Origin: Burkholderia seminalis DSM 23518
GTDB taxonomy: Bacteria > Pseudomonadota > Gammaproteobacteria > Burkholderiales > Burkholderiaceae
Assembly (NCBI RefSeq): GCF_902832885.1
Contig: NZ_CADFDK010000002.1
Coordinates: forward strand, 744,001-808,000
DNA: 64,000 nt
Direction: 5' to 3'
Shown here: piece by piece, positions 34,628 through 43,474 of the stretch
How positions within the stretch are numbered: position 1 is the first letter of the stretch
Layout of the letters: each line of letters begins with the position of its first letter
The notes under the pieces: model-generated
Told to the model about the DNA's origin: nothing
Databases searched by the model: none
What the model saw: the letters and a program-made list of their open reading frames with translations, nothing else
Position numbers and translations under genes: made by a program

Positions 34628-35971
34628 TCATTCGTCGGCCTCTTTCGCGACCTTCGGATAGACGCGCACGAGCACGATGCGCGGCCCGTTCATCTTCTTC
34701 ACGACCACGTCGAAGCGGTCGAACGACACGCGTTGCCCTTCGGTCGGCAGGTCGCTCAACGCCTGGATCACGAGGCCGCCGACCGATTCCGCGCGGCCTT
34801 CGTCGATATCGATGCCGAGCGCCTGCTCGAGCGACACGACGGGCAGGCTGCCCTTGCCCATCAGCGTGCCGTCGTCGAGGCGGCTCCAGTCGGCATCGCC
34901 CTGGCGGAACTCGTCGTGGATCTGGCCGACCAGCGCGCCGAGCAGGTTGTCGAGCGTCAGGAAGCCGATCGGCTTCTCGCCCTTGTTGCCGACCAGCGCG
35001 AAGTGCGGCGCGCCCTTGCGGAAGCGGCGGAACAGGTCGAGCGCCGGCGTGTCGGGCCGCACGTACTGCACGGGGCGCACGTAGTCGGACAGGTCTTCGA
35101 GCGCGGCGCCGGCATGACGCGCGAGCAGCAGGTCCTTCAGGTGGATCAGCCCGCTCACCTGTTCGCGCGACGCATCCTCGAACAGCGGATAGCGGCTGAA
35201 GCGGTGCCGCGCGACGATCTCCATGTTGTCGGGCAACGGCAGGTCGCGCCGCAGGCCGATCATTTCATGGGCCGGCCGCATCAGGTCCGACACGGTCATC
35301 GACGAGAAATCGAGCGAATGCGCGAGCGTGTTCCACTCGTCGTCGCTGTACGTGCCGCGCGCCGGTTGGGCGGCATTGCCGGCCGTGCTGCGGCGGCTGC
35401 GCAGGATCAGCTTCAGCTCGTCGGTCGAGTAGTGCGCGTCGCTGCCGTGGTCGGCCGACAGCCCGGCGAGCCGCAGCACCGCGTTGGCGCTGGAGTTGAG
35501 CACCCAGATCGCCGGATACATCGCCCAGTAGAACGCATACAGCGGCAGCGCGACCCACAGGCCGACCTTCTCGGACTGGCGGATCGCCATCGATTTCGGC
35601 GCAAGCTCGCCGACGACGATATGCAGGAACGAGATCAGCGAGAACGCGAATATCAGCGAGATCAGGTGCACGACGCGTTCGGACTGCACGCCGATCAGGT
35701 CGAGCACCGGGGCGAGCAGTTGCGCGAACGCCGGTTCGCCGACCCAGCCGAGGCCGAGCGACGCGAGCGTGATGCCGAGCTGGCACGCGGAGAGGTACGC
35801 GTCGAGGCGGCCGTGCACGATGCCGAGGATGCGCCCGCGCAGGCCGTGCTTGCGGGCCAGTGTCTTGACGCGCGTGGCGCGCAGTTTGACGAGGCCGAAT
35901 TCAGCCGCGACGAAGAACCCGTTGAGGGCCACCAGGAACAACGCGCCGATGAGCGCGAAGATCTGTAACAA
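34628..35971 (-). CDS. CNNM/HlyC-CorC family transporter-like protein
   Basis: A 447-residue protein with the usual three-part plan. The DUF21 (CNNM) membrane domain fills residues 1-190, with helices such as LIGALFLVALNGFFVAAEFGLV and the signature ACQLGITLASLGLGWVGEPAF. A CBS pair lies around 215-335 (FSRYPLFEDASREQVSGLIHLKDLLL is typical), and the CorC_HlyC C-terminal domain covers about 350-440. Such proteins are linked to magnesium or cobalt efflux; the old name hemolysin is misleading. It is an inner-membrane protein. Probably transcribed with the TMP-synthase-like gene. Confidence 0.9.
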   Translation of the reverse strand: MLQIFALIGALFLVALNGFFVAAEFGLVKLRATRVKTLARKHGLRGRILGIVHGRLDAYLSACQLGITLASLGLGWVGEPAFAQLLAPVLDLIGVQSERVVHLISLIFAFSLISFLHIVVGELAPKSMAIRQSEKVGLWVALPLYAFYWAMYPAIWVLNSSANAVLRLAGLSADHGSDAHYSTDELKLILRSRRSTAGNAAQPARGTYSDDEWNTLAHSLDFSSMTVSDLMRPAHEMIGLRRDLPLPDNMEIVARHRFSRYPLFEDASREQVSGLIHLKDLLLARHAGAALEDLSDYVRPVQYVRPDTPALDLFRRFRKGAPHFALVGNKGEKPIGFLTLDNLLGALVGQIHDEFRQGDADWSRLDDGTLMGKGSLPVVSLEQALGIDIDEGRAESVGGLVIQALSDLPTEGQRVSFDRFDVVVKKMNGPRIVLVRVYPKVAKEADE

Positions 35972-36047
35972 AGAATCGCTCCGGTTATGACAGGCCCATC
36001 AGTATAGAGCCGGAAAGGAATTTGTAATGTACTGGACGGCCGAATAC

Positions 36048-36830
36048 TTACACCGGCGCCTCGCAGGGGACGGAGAAGGTGAGGGTGGCCGCCGCACCGT
36101 CGGCGAACGCGGTATGCGAGAACGTGCCGCCGTGCGCGAGCGCGACGCGCTGGCACAGCGCGAGGGTCCATGCGACCCGCTTCGCGTCGCGCTCGCGCAG
36201 CATCTCGCGCCGGGCGAACGCCTCGAACGCGTGCGGTTGCGCGGGATCGGCGAGGGCGGCGGCATTCACGGTGCAGGCGGCGCGCGCGGTGAACCGGGCG
36301 CCGTCGCGCGCGCATTCGAACATCACGCGTGAGCCGGCGGCGCTGGCTTCGACGGCGGTCGTCAGCATCGTCCACAGCGCCTGCGCGATGCGCTCGCGGT
36401 CGGCGGACAGCGACGGCGCGCCGTCGTCCGGCAGCGTCGCGTCGAGCGCGACCTGCCGCGCGTCGGCGAGCGCCGCGCGCACGAGCGCGAGCGTGTCGTC
36501 GAGCAGCGCGCGCAGCGCGAACGGCCGCGGCTCGAGGGCGAGCGTGCGGGTTTCCGCGCGCGGCGCGTCGAGCACGTCGTCGATCAGCGCAACCTGCTGG
36601 TCGATGCCTGTGCGGATGCCCGCGAGCGCGCGCTGCAGGTTCGGATCGGCATTGGCGAGCTGGCGCTCGAGCACGTACGCCCAGCTGTGCATCGCGTTGA
36701 GCGGGCTGCGCAGGTCATGCGACGCGGTGGAGAGCGCCTGATCGCGCAGGAACAGCGCCGCCTGGGCGGCGTAATGCGCTGCGCGTTCGCGCAGCAGGTC
36801 GGCGGCGGGATCGACGGAAGTGGACGTCAC
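36048..36830 (-). CDS. Histidine-kinase-like protein with degenerate ATPase domain
   Basis: A 260-residue protein with a good HisKA dimerisation/phosphoacceptor helix: STASHDLRSPLNAMHSW, phospho-acceptor H38. The expected HATPase part (about 100-260) has lost its ATP-binding boxes: the N box reads ALWTMLTTAVEAS without the Asn, and no DxGxG box is present. There is no membrane segment or sensor domain. The plan, a DHp domain plus a dead catalytic-like domain, matches Spo0B/ChpT-type histidine phosphotransferases, which relay phosphate rather than use ATP. Equally it could be a decayed kinase. It has no response-regulator neighbour. Confidence 0.7.
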   Translation of the reverse strand: MTSTSVDPAADLLRERAAHYAAQAALFLRDQALSTASHDLRSPLNAMHSWAYVLERQLANADPNLQRALAGIRTGIDQQVALIDDVLDAPRAETRTLALEPRPFALRALLDDTLALVRAALADARQVALDATLPDDGAPSLSADRERIAQALWTMLTTAVEASAAGSRVMFECARDGARFTARAACTVNAAALADPAQPHAFEAFARREMLRERDAKRVAWTLALCQRVALAHGGTFSHTAFADGAAATLTFSVPCEAPV

Positions 36831-36897
36831 GGAGCTGGCCTGTCGGAAACGGTTGGCGTGGAAGTCACGCGAATCGCCATTATAGGGACGGTGCGTG

Positions 36898-37821
36898 TCA
36901 CGCCGGCAGCGCGTTCTCGTCCTTTTTCCGGGCGTCGCCGTTCGGCAGCAACTGGCAGGCGAGCAGGCCGGCCAGCATCAGCGCGCAGCCGACGAGCGCG
37001 CGCAGCGTCAGCGTTTCGCCGAGCGCGGCCCAGCCGGCGAGCGCCGCGAACACGCCTTCCATGCTGAAGATCACGGCCGCGTGCGCGGGCGCCGCGTCGC
37101 GCTGCGCGACGACCTGCAGCGTATAACCGACGCCGACCGACAGCAGCCCGCCGTACAGCAGCGTCGGCAGCGCGCCGCGCAGCATCGCGACGCTGACCGG
37201 CTCGACGGCGACGCCGACCGCGAGGCACGCGATGCCGCACACGAGGAACTGCAGGAACGCGAGCACGAGCGGATCGTGCCGTTTCGCGAGATGGCCGACG
37301 GCCATCACGTGCGCGGCGATGATGACGGCGCCCGCGAGCTGGAACCAGTCGCCGTAGAGCACCGAGAAATGCTCGTCGATGCTGAGGAAATACAGGCCGA
37401 TCGCCGCGAGCAGCGCGCCGAACCACGTGCCCGCGCCGATCCGGTGGCGCGCGAACACGCCCATCAGCGGCACGATCACGACGTACAGCGAGCTGATGAA
37501 GCCGGCGTTGGCGATTCGCGTGTATTGCAGGCCGAATTGCTGCAGCGAGATCGATACCGCCAGCAGCCCGCCGAGCACGACGCCCGGCAGCAGCAACGCC
37601 GGTTCGCGGCGGATCGCCGCGCACTGCGCGCGCGACGCCGCGTTGAGCATCAGCAGCGGCACCAGCACCAGCGCGCCGAGCAGGAAGCGCAGCCCGGTGA
37701 ACAGGAACGGCCCGATCACGTCGAGGCTCAGCCGCTGCGCGACGAAAGCCGAGCCCCAGATCGCGGCGGCGGCGAGCATCAGCAGGTTGGCGCGGAGGTG
37801 CTGGCGGGCTTCGGGCTTCAT
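36898..37821 (-). CDS. EamA/DMT superfamily transporter
   Basis: A 307-residue drug/metabolite transporter with ten hydrophobic segments in two EamA repeats. Repeat one starts LLMLAAAAIWGSAFVAQRLSLDVIGPFLFTGLRF; repeat two contains GAVIIAAHVMAVGHLAK and the ALLGETLT-like end AALGETLTLRALVGCALMLAG. It probably exports a metabolite or amino acid. The LysR gene lies 41 bp upstream on the same strand, so they could form one unit with the regulator controlling export. Substrate not readable. Confidence 0.88.
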   Translation of the reverse strand: MKPEARQHLRANLLMLAAAAIWGSAFVAQRLSLDVIGPFLFTGLRFLLGALVLVPLLMLNAASRAQCAAIRREPALLLPGVVLGGLLAVSISLQQFGLQYTRIANAGFISSLYVVIVPLMGVFARHRIGAGTWFGALLAAIGLYFLSIDEHFSVLYGDWFQLAGAVIIAAHVMAVGHLAKRHDPLVLAFLQFLVCGIACLAVGVAVEPVSVAMLRGALPTLLYGGLLSVGVGYTLQVVAQRDAAPAHAAVIFSMEGVFAALAGWAALGETLTLRALVGCALMLAGLLACQLLPNGDARKKDENALPA

Positions 37822-37862
37822 CGGAATTCTTCTGGAGATTGCGGACGGCGAAACCCGCTAGT

Positions 37863-38720
37863 TTACGCCGAGATTGCAAGGCTGTCGGCGAACCGGTGCA
37901 GCGCGGCCGCGGCCCGGGCGTCGCGTACGCGCGAATACAGCACGACCTGCGATTGCGGCAGCGGCGGCAGCCCGAATTTCGCGCCGACGTCGACCAGCGT
38001 GCGCGGTGCGACGCGCCGCGCGAGCGGGCAGACGGCGAGCCCGGCCGCGGCCGCCGCCGTGACCGCCGCGACGCCGCCGCCGATGAAGCGTTCGCGCCAC
38101 GGCCGCGCCGCACGGTCGAGCGCGCGCAGCGCGGCGGCCCGCACGCCGCACGGGCCGGCCAGCACCGCGAGCGGCAGCGGCTCGCCCGCGCGCGGTGCCC
38201 AGTCCGGTGCGGCGAGCCAGGCCAGCGGTTCGGTGAACAGCAGCGTGCCGTCTTCGCGCGGCGGATCCTCGCCCGGCTCGTGCCGCACGATCGCCGCGTC
38301 GAGCCGGCGTTCGTCGTATTGCGCGAGCAGGTTCGTCGACGTCCCGAGATGCATTTCCAGCGACAGCCCGGGGTCCTGCCGGTGCAGGCTCGTGAGCACC
38401 GCCGGCAGGTCGGGCACCGCGACGTGCTCGCTGACGCCGAGCGACAGGCGATACGTACCGGCCGAAATCGCGCCGAGCGCGTGCTCGTGCGCGTCGAGCA
38501 GCGCGCGGGCGGCCGGCAGGAAGTTCTCGCCGTCGGCCGCCAGCTTGACGACGCGCGGCGTGCGCGCGAGCAGCGGCTTGCCGAGGTGGGCCTCCAGGCG
38601 CTTCAGCTTCAGGCTGACGGCCGATTGCGTGGTGCCGAGCGCATCGGCGGCGCGCGTGAAGCTGGCGAGATCGGCGACCAGCACGAATGCACGGACCGCA
38701 TCGAGATCGAGTACTTTCAT
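37863..38720 (-). CDS. LysR-family transcriptional regulator
   Basis: A 285-residue LysR protein. The winged HTH covers residues 1-60 (LDAVRAFVLVADLASFTRAADALGTTQSAVSLKLKRLE), followed by a periplasmic-binding-like effector domain with LSLGVSEHVAVPDLPAVL and DAAIVRHEPGED. It starts at ATG 38720. The divergent tautomerase gene begins 117 bp away and the EamA gene follows on the same strand; either could be its target. The 116-bp intergenic region has nested short inverted repeats overlapping its own start, as expected for autoregulation. Confidence 0.9.
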   Translation of the reverse strand: MKVLDLDAVRAFVLVADLASFTRAADALGTTQSAVSLKLKRLEAHLGKPLLARTPRVVKLAADGENFLPAARALLDAHEHALGAISAGTYRLSLGVSEHVAVPDLPAVLTSLHRQDPGLSLEMHLGTSTNLLAQYDERRLDAAIVRHEPGEDPPREDGTLLFTEPLAWLAAPDWAPRAGEPLPLAVLAGPCGVRAAALRALDRAARPWRERFIGGGVAAVTAAAAAGLAVCPLARRVAPRTLVDVGAKFGLPPLPQSQVVLYSRVRDARAAAALHRFADSLAISA

Positions 38721-38742
38721 TTCAAGTGTAAATGAATGAAAT
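38716..38742. promoter_or_regulatory. Nested inverted repeats at the LysR start
   Basis: TTCATT (38716-38721) pairs with AATGAA (38731-38736), and ATTTCA (38719-38724) pairs with TGAAAT (38737-38742). Both overlap the start codon of the LysR gene, in an AT-rich patch. A LysR box for autoregulation and control of the divergent tautomerase gene is plausible. Confidence 0.4.
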
Positions 38743-38836
38743 ATCCGTCAATGACTGTTCATTATAGTTCGGCGCACCTAACCTGATGTCGTGTTTCCGT
38801 TTCTTCCACGTCAACTTCACCGACAGGAGCAGGACC

Positions 38837-39220
38837 ATGCCATTCACCCGTATCGCCGTACGCGAAGGCAAACCGGCCGCCTACCGCGCGGCGCTCGTCG
38901 ACGGCGTGCATCGCGCGCTGATGCAGACCTTCAACGTGCCCGAGGACGACATCTTCATGGTCGTGACCGAGCATGCGGCCGAGAACTTCGTGTACGGCCG
39001 CCATTACCTCGACATCGAGCGCAGCGACGATCTCGTGATGATCCAGATCACCGCGAACAACACGCGCACCCTCGAGCAGAAGCGGGCGCTGTACCGGACG
39101 ATCGCGGAGAACCTCTCGCAGCAGCCCGGCGTGCGCCAGCAGGACGTTTTCATCAGTCTCGTCGAGGTGCTGAAGGAGGACTGGTCGTTCGGCAACGGCC
39201 TCGCGCAATACGCCGTTTGA
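38837..39220 (+). CDS. Tautomerase family protein (Tautomerase_2-like)
   Basis: A 127-residue protein beginning MPFTRIAVREGK, so that after Met removal Pro1 would be the catalytic amine of the tautomerase superfamily. The middle VPEDDIFMVVTEHAAENFVYGRHYL and the second beta-alpha-beta unit QITANNTRTLEQKRALYRTI fit the two-repeat Tautomerase_2 form. AGGAGC precedes ATG 38837. It lies opposite the LysR regulator, which is its likely controller. The substrate is unknown; malonate-semialdehyde decarboxylase-like or cis-3-chloroacrylate-like chemistry belongs to the same superfamily. Confidence 0.88.
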   Translation: MPFTRIAVREGKPAAYRAALVDGVHRALMQTFNVPEDDIFMVVTEHAAENFVYGRHYLDIERSDDLVMIQITANNTRTLEQKRALYRTIAENLSQQPGVRQQDVFISLVEVLKEDWSFGNGLAQYAV

Positions 39221-39345
39221 TATCCGACAGGCGACAGGGCCAGATCGCCGCCGGCACGATTTGACGGCGTGTACTATGGAAGCTGCTTCACGGGCGACGC
39301 CGGCGGGGTCGATGCGCCGGCGATTCTTCTTGTGCAGGAGCCTTC

Positions 39346-40992
39346 ATGTCGCGTGTGCTGGAAATCGTGTTGTCGCTGTCGCTGGAAGGGTGGCCGGTCA
39401 AGCCCGCGGGTCGCGCCCGCGGCACGCAGCGCGACTTCGGCGCCGAGCTCGTGCGCGCGTGGCGGATCTGCCCGCAGGTGCGGATGCGGCGGGGTCATGA
39501 ACGCGTGACGATCGAGCCGTGCCAGATCGAGGAGGCCGAGGCGAGCCCCGGCGCAAGCTGGTGGACCTGGGTCGAATCGAACGCGCACGGCAGGCGTGTC
39601 GTCGCGTCGCGCACGAAGGCGTTCGCGCCCGGTGTCACCGAGCGCGAACTGTTCGACGCGGAACATGCGGGCATCGTCGTCGCGATGCCGCTGCCCGTAC
39701 CCGTGGCGACGGTCGCCGCCGATGCCGATGCACCGACGGACGAAGTCGACGGCGTCGCGCCTGACGCCGCCGCGCCCCCGGCGGCGGGCGAGCAGCCCGA
39801 TGCGCCGGCGCTGCGCCTCGTCAGCGAACGGCGACGCGGGCGGTGGGCCGACGACAGCGGCGTCGTGGTCGAGATGACGCTCGACGACATCACGCTGTCC
39901 GGCGGCGGCGAGCCGCCGCGCCGCTACGTTGAGTTGCGTCTTGCCGCACCCGACTGGGAAACCGTCGCCGCGCGCACGGCCGCGCTGCACGCGCTGTTTG
40001 CCGCGGCGCGCGAGCTGAGCGGCGCGTGGCCCGCCTTCGTGCAACTGACGAGCGTGATCGACCGCGCCTGCGCGGGCGGCCCGGTGGCCGGCGGGCTGGT
40101 CAAGGCGCAACCGGTCGACCTGACCGGCATCCGCACGCAACGCGCCGCGCTGTTCGCGCTGTCCGGCGACATCACCGCGCAGTGGCTCGGCAACGAGGGC
40201 GGCGTGCTCGAGCGCGACGATCCCGAATTCGTCCACCAGATGCGCGTCGCGCTGCGCCGTCTGCGCACGCTGATGCGCTTCTTCCCGCGTTTTGCCGACC
40301 GCCAGTGGCGCGACACGCTCGGCGTCGACCTGCGCTGGCTCGCCGGGCTGCTCGGCACGGTGCGCGACTGGGACGTGTTTTCGACCGAAAGCCTGCCCGC
40401 GCTGATCGCGGCCGACGGCGGCGACGGCGACTGGGACGGCACGCTCGACGCGGCACGCGCGCAGTCGACGACCGCGCGTGTCGAGCTGCGTCAGGCGTTG
40501 CATTCGGCCCGCTACGCGCGGCTGACGCTCGGCTGGCTCGAATGGCTGAGCACGCTCGCGCTGCCGGCAGCCGAGGGCGGCGACGCGCCGCCGCTGCGGC
40601 GGCATGCGGCCAAGCGCGTGCGCCGGCTGTTCGGCCATCTCTATGCGTCGCCGTCGCTCACGTCGCTCGATACGGCCGCGCGCCACCAGGTGCGGATCGA
40701 TGCGAAGCGGCTGCGCTATGCGCTCGAATTCTTCGCGTCGCTGGCGTCGCGCCGCACGCGCAGCGAGACGGTCAAGACACTCACGCGCGTGCAGGGCGTG
40801 CTCGGCGAAGCGAACGACGCGATGGTCGCGCTGCATCACCTCGAGCAGTTGTCCGCGCCGCCGTACCAGCTCGGTTTCGTGCGCGGCTACGGCGCGGCGC
40901 TCGAACAGCGCGCGGCGCGCGACGCCGAGGCGCTGCTGGCCGGCCTGCGGCCGCCGAAGCTCGACGGCAAGCCGGGCCGAGCGGCGCGCTGA
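39346..40992 (+). CDS. CHAD domain protein with degenerate CYTH N-terminus
   Basis: A 548-residue protein. The C-terminal CHAD domain (about 265-535) shows its histidine- and arginine-rich helices: DPEFVHQMRVALRRLRTLMRFF, HQVRIDAKRLRYALEFFASLA and LGEANDAM. CHAD domains bind polyphosphate. The N-terminal part (1-235) sits where YgiF-type proteins have a CYTH triphosphatase, but the expected ExExK at the start reads EIVLS, so the catalytic tunnel motif is lost; a Pro/Ala-rich insert (about 125-150) breaks the domain. It is probably a polyphosphate-binding protein without hydrolase activity. The following modE gene is 34 bp away, a likely chance neighbour. Confidence 0.8.
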   Translation: MSRVLEIVLSLSLEGWPVKPAGRARGTQRDFGAELVRAWRICPQVRMRRGHERVTIEPCQIEEAEASPGASWWTWVESNAHGRRVVASRTKAFAPGVTERELFDAEHAGIVVAMPLPVPVATVAADADAPTDEVDGVAPDAAAPPAAGEQPDAPALRLVSERRRGRWADDSGVVVEMTLDDITLSGGGEPPRRYVELRLAAPDWETVAARTAALHALFAAARELSGAWPAFVQLTSVIDRACAGGPVAGGLVKAQPVDLTGIRTQRAALFALSGDITAQWLGNEGGVLERDDPEFVHQMRVALRRLRTLMRFFPRFADRQWRDTLGVDLRWLAGLLGTVRDWDVFSTESLPALIAADGGDGDWDGTLDAARAQSTTARVELRQALHSARYARLTLGWLEWLSTLALPAAEGGDAPPLRRHAAKRVRRLFGHLYASPSLTSLDTAARHQVRIDAKRLRYALEFFASLASRRTRSETVKTLTRVQGVLGEANDAMVALHHLEQLSAPPYQLGFVRGYGAALEQRAARDAEALLAGLRPPKLDGKPGRAAR

Positions 40993-40993
40993 C

Positions 40994-40999
40994 TATAAT
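40994..40999 (+). promoter_or_regulatory. Perfect -10 hexamer upstream of modE
   Basis: TATAAT starts one base after the stop codon of the CHAD gene and lies 27 bp before the modE ATG. No good -35 hexamer is visible 16-18 bp upstream, so a weak promoter is the best reading. Confidence 0.4.
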
Positions 41000-41026
41000 G
41001 ACCGCCCGTTTCCCGTACGCCGCCCG

Positions 41027-41863
41027 ATGACCGACGCACCGCACGCTTCCCCGTCCGCCGAACCGCTCGAACTGGGCGGCGAGCTGTGGCTGCGCGCCGG
41101 CGAGCAGACGCTCGGCGGCGCGACGCGCATCGCGCTGCTCGCGGCGATCGGCGATACCGGTTCGATCACGCGCGCGGCGAAGGCCGTCGGCCTTAGCTAC
41201 AAGGCCGCGTGGGATGCGGTCGACACAATGAACAATCTTGCCGGCGAACCGCTCGTCGCGCGTTCGACGGGCGGCAAGGGCGGCGGCGGCACGACGCTGA
41301 CGCCGCGCGCGACGTCGCTGATCGCCGCGTTCCGCACGATCGAGCGCGAGCATCGCCGCTTCATCGAGGCCGCGAGCGCGGCCGTCGCCGGTTTCGACGT
41401 CGACTGGGCGCTGATCGGCCGGATCGGGATGAAGACCAGCGCGCGCAACCAGTTGTTCGGCAAGGTTGCGTCGATCGTGCGCGGCACGGTCAACGACGAG
41501 GTGACGCTGACGCTGCCCGGCGGGCAGCCGGTCGTTGCGGTGCTCACGCACGAAAGCGCCGAGGCGCTCGGCCTGCGCGAAGGCGCGGAGGCCTGCGCAC
41601 TGGTGAAGGCGTCGTGGGTCGTGCTGGCGGTGGACGATGGCGGGCCCGACCTGAAGGTGTCCGCGCGCAACCAGCTGAGGGGCCGCGTGGAAGCCGTCGT
41701 GGCGGGTGCGGTGAACAGCGAGGTGACGCTGGCGCTCGACGGTGGCGGGACGCTGACGGCGGTTGTCACCCACGACAGCGTCGCGGCGCTGCAACTCGAC
41801 GCGGGCCGGCCGGCGATCGCGCTGTTCAAGGCGTCGAGCGTGATTCTCGCGGTGACGGGCTGA
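41027..41863 (+). CDS. modE: ModE, molybdate-responsive transcriptional regulator
   Basis: A 278-residue ModE with the full layout: an N-terminal winged HTH (about 25-105: IGDTGSITRAAKAVGLSYKAAWDAVDTMNN) and two Mop domains starting near 137 (TSARNQLFGKVASIVRGTVN) and 209 (SARNQLRGRVEAVVAGAVN), which bind molybdate. Molybdate-bound ModE dimers repress modABC. It points towards the modABC operon, whose last gene modC ends 167 bp away on the other strand; a matching ModE box lies upstream of modA. Confidence 0.95.
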   Translation: MTDAPHASPSAEPLELGGELWLRAGEQTLGGATRIALLAAIGDTGSITRAAKAVGLSYKAAWDAVDTMNNLAGEPLVARSTGGKGGGGTTLTPRATSLIAAFRTIEREHRRFIEAASAAVAGFDVDWALIGRIGMKTSARNQLFGKVASIVRGTVNDEVTLTLPGGQPVVAVLTHESAEALGLREGAEACALVKASWVVLAVDDGGPDLKVSARNQLRGRVEAVVAGAVNSEVTLALDGGGTLTAVVTHDSVAALQLDAGRPAIALFKASSVILAVTG

Positions 41864-42029
41864 CGCAGCGGCTCGGGCGGCGCGCGTCGAAGATCGCGCG
41901 ACGGACGGGGCGAAGCCGGCGTCGCACGGCACGTGCACGGCACCGACTTCGTTTCCGTTTTCAGCCGGTGCCGCGCCGCGAGTTTCTCTCAGGCGCCCAC
42001 CCGCGTGCCGCGACCACGGCCTCGCGCGC

Positions 42030-42731
42030 TCAGCTGACGCGCGTCGGCCACCCGGCGTGCGGCGGGGCCGCCTGCACGCGTCCTTCGCTCAACTGCACGA
42101 CCTGGTCGCCGAATGCGGCGACGTCGTCGGGGTCGTGCGAGATCAGCACCATCGGGATATCGAGCCGCGCCTGCAGCTCGGCGAGCTCGTGGCGCATGCG
42201 CTGGCGCATCGCGCCGTCGAGCGCCGCGAACGGCTCGTCGAGCAGCAGGATCCGCGGCTGCGCGACCAGCGCGCGCGCCAGCGCGACGCGCTGCTTCTGC
42301 CCGCCCGACAACTGCGACGGATACTGCCCCGCGAGCGTTTCCAGGTCGAACGCGCGCAGCCAGTACGCGACCTCGGGCGGCACCGTCTTCGCGCGCGGAT
42401 TGCGCAGCCCCGACGTGAGCCCGAACGCGATGTTCTGGCGCACGTTCAGATGCGGAAACAGCGCGTAGTCCTGGAACAGGTAGGCGACGCGGCGGTCGCG
42501 GGTCGGCACGTCGATGCGGCGCGCGGCGTCGAACAGCGCCTCGCCGTTCAGCGTGATCGCACCTTCGTCGGGCGACAGCAGTCCGGCGATCGCCTGCAGC
42601 GTCATGCTCTTGCCCGCGCCGGACGGCCCGAACAGCACGACGCGCTGCGTCGTCGCGGTGAACGACACGTCGAGCGTGAAGCGGCGCTCGGCGTTTGCGT
42701 AGGTCTTGCGGATGTCGACGATGAGGCTCAT
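42030..42731 (-). CDS. modC: ModC, molybdate ABC transporter ATP-binding protein (short form)
   Basis: A 233-residue ABC ATPase. Walker A is GPSGAGKS at 35-42, the signature motif LSGGQKQRVALARAL near 138 and Walker B ILLLDEPFAALD near 158. Typical ModC proteins are about 350 residues and end in a TOBE/Mop domain; this one stops after the nucleotide-binding domain. Identity comes from the modB and modA genes upstream on the same strand. It would power molybdate uptake through ModB. The gap to modB is 55 bp. Confidence 0.92.
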   Translation of the reverse strand: MSLIVDIRKTYANAERRFTLDVSFTATTQRVVLFGPSGAGKSMTLQAIAGLLSPDEGAITLNGEALFDAARRIDVPTRDRRVAYLFQDYALFPHLNVRQNIAFGLTSGLRNPRAKTVPPEVAYWLRAFDLETLAGQYPSQLSGGQKQRVALARALVAQPRILLLDEPFAALDGAMRQRMRHELAELQARLDIPMVLISHDPDDVAAFGDQVVQLSEGRVQAAPPHAGWPTRVS

Positions 42732-42786
42732 GCGGCCCTCCGCCGCAACGATCGGGCCGCGGAGCGAGACGGACGGCGCATGCGCT

Positions 42787-43464
42787 TCATGTCTGCTGGC
42801 TCCGTCGGGCGCGCGACGGCACGAGCCAGCCGGTCGCGAGCAGCACGAGCATGCAGGTGATCGACGTCACGAGCACGAGGAAGTTGGCCGTGTGGTCGTC
42901 GCCGGCCTGCACGGCCGCGTAGATGGCGACCGACAGCGTCTGCGTGCGGCCGGGCAGGTTGCCCGCGATCATCAGCGTCGCGCCGAACTCGCCGAGCGCG
43001 CGTGCGAACGCGAGCAGCGCGCCCGCGAGAATGCCGCGCGTGGCAAGCGGCAGCGTCACGCGGAAGAACACCGCGACCTCGCCGAGCCCGAGCGTGCGCG
43101 CGGCGCGCTCGAGATGCGGATCGACACCCTCGAACGCGGCGCGTGCCGACTTCAGGATCAGCGGAAACGCGACGACCATCGACGCGATCACCGCGCCTTG
43201 CCACGTGAAGACCAGCTCGATGCCGAGATCGTCGAGCCACGCGCCGAACACGCCGCGCCGGCCGAGCAGCACGAGCAGGTAATAGCCGAGTACCGTCGGC
43301 GGCAGCACGAGCGGCAGCGTCAGGATGGAATCGACGACATCGCGCAGCGGCGAGCGCCAGCGCGCGAGCACGAACGCGGCCGCGACGCCGAGCACGATGT
43401 CGAGCGCGGTTGCCCAGCCGGCAACCTTCAGCGACAGCAGCAGCGGTACCCAGGCGTCTTGCAT
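42787..43464 (-). CDS. modB: ModB, molybdate ABC transporter permease
   Basis: A 225-residue inner-membrane permease with five hydrophobic segments and the EAA loop typical of ABC importers (RAARTLGLGEVAVFFRVTLPLATRG, near residues 135-160). The N-terminus WVPLLLSLKVAGWATALDIVLGVAAAFVLARW fits ModB of E. coli. It lies between modA and modC and is separated from modA by 10 bp, so all three are one operon on the minus strand. Confidence 0.94.
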   Translation of the reverse strand: MQDAWVPLLLSLKVAGWATALDIVLGVAAAFVLARWRSPLRDVVDSILTLPLVLPPTVLGYYLLVLLGRRGVFGAWLDDLGIELVFTWQGAVIASMVVAFPLILKSARAAFEGVDPHLERAARTLGLGEVAVFFRVTLPLATRGILAGALLAFARALGEFGATLMIAGNLPGRTQTLSVAIYAAVQAGDDHTANFLVLVTSITCMLVLLATGWLVPSRARRSQQT

Positions 43465-43474
43465 CGCGCGCCGC

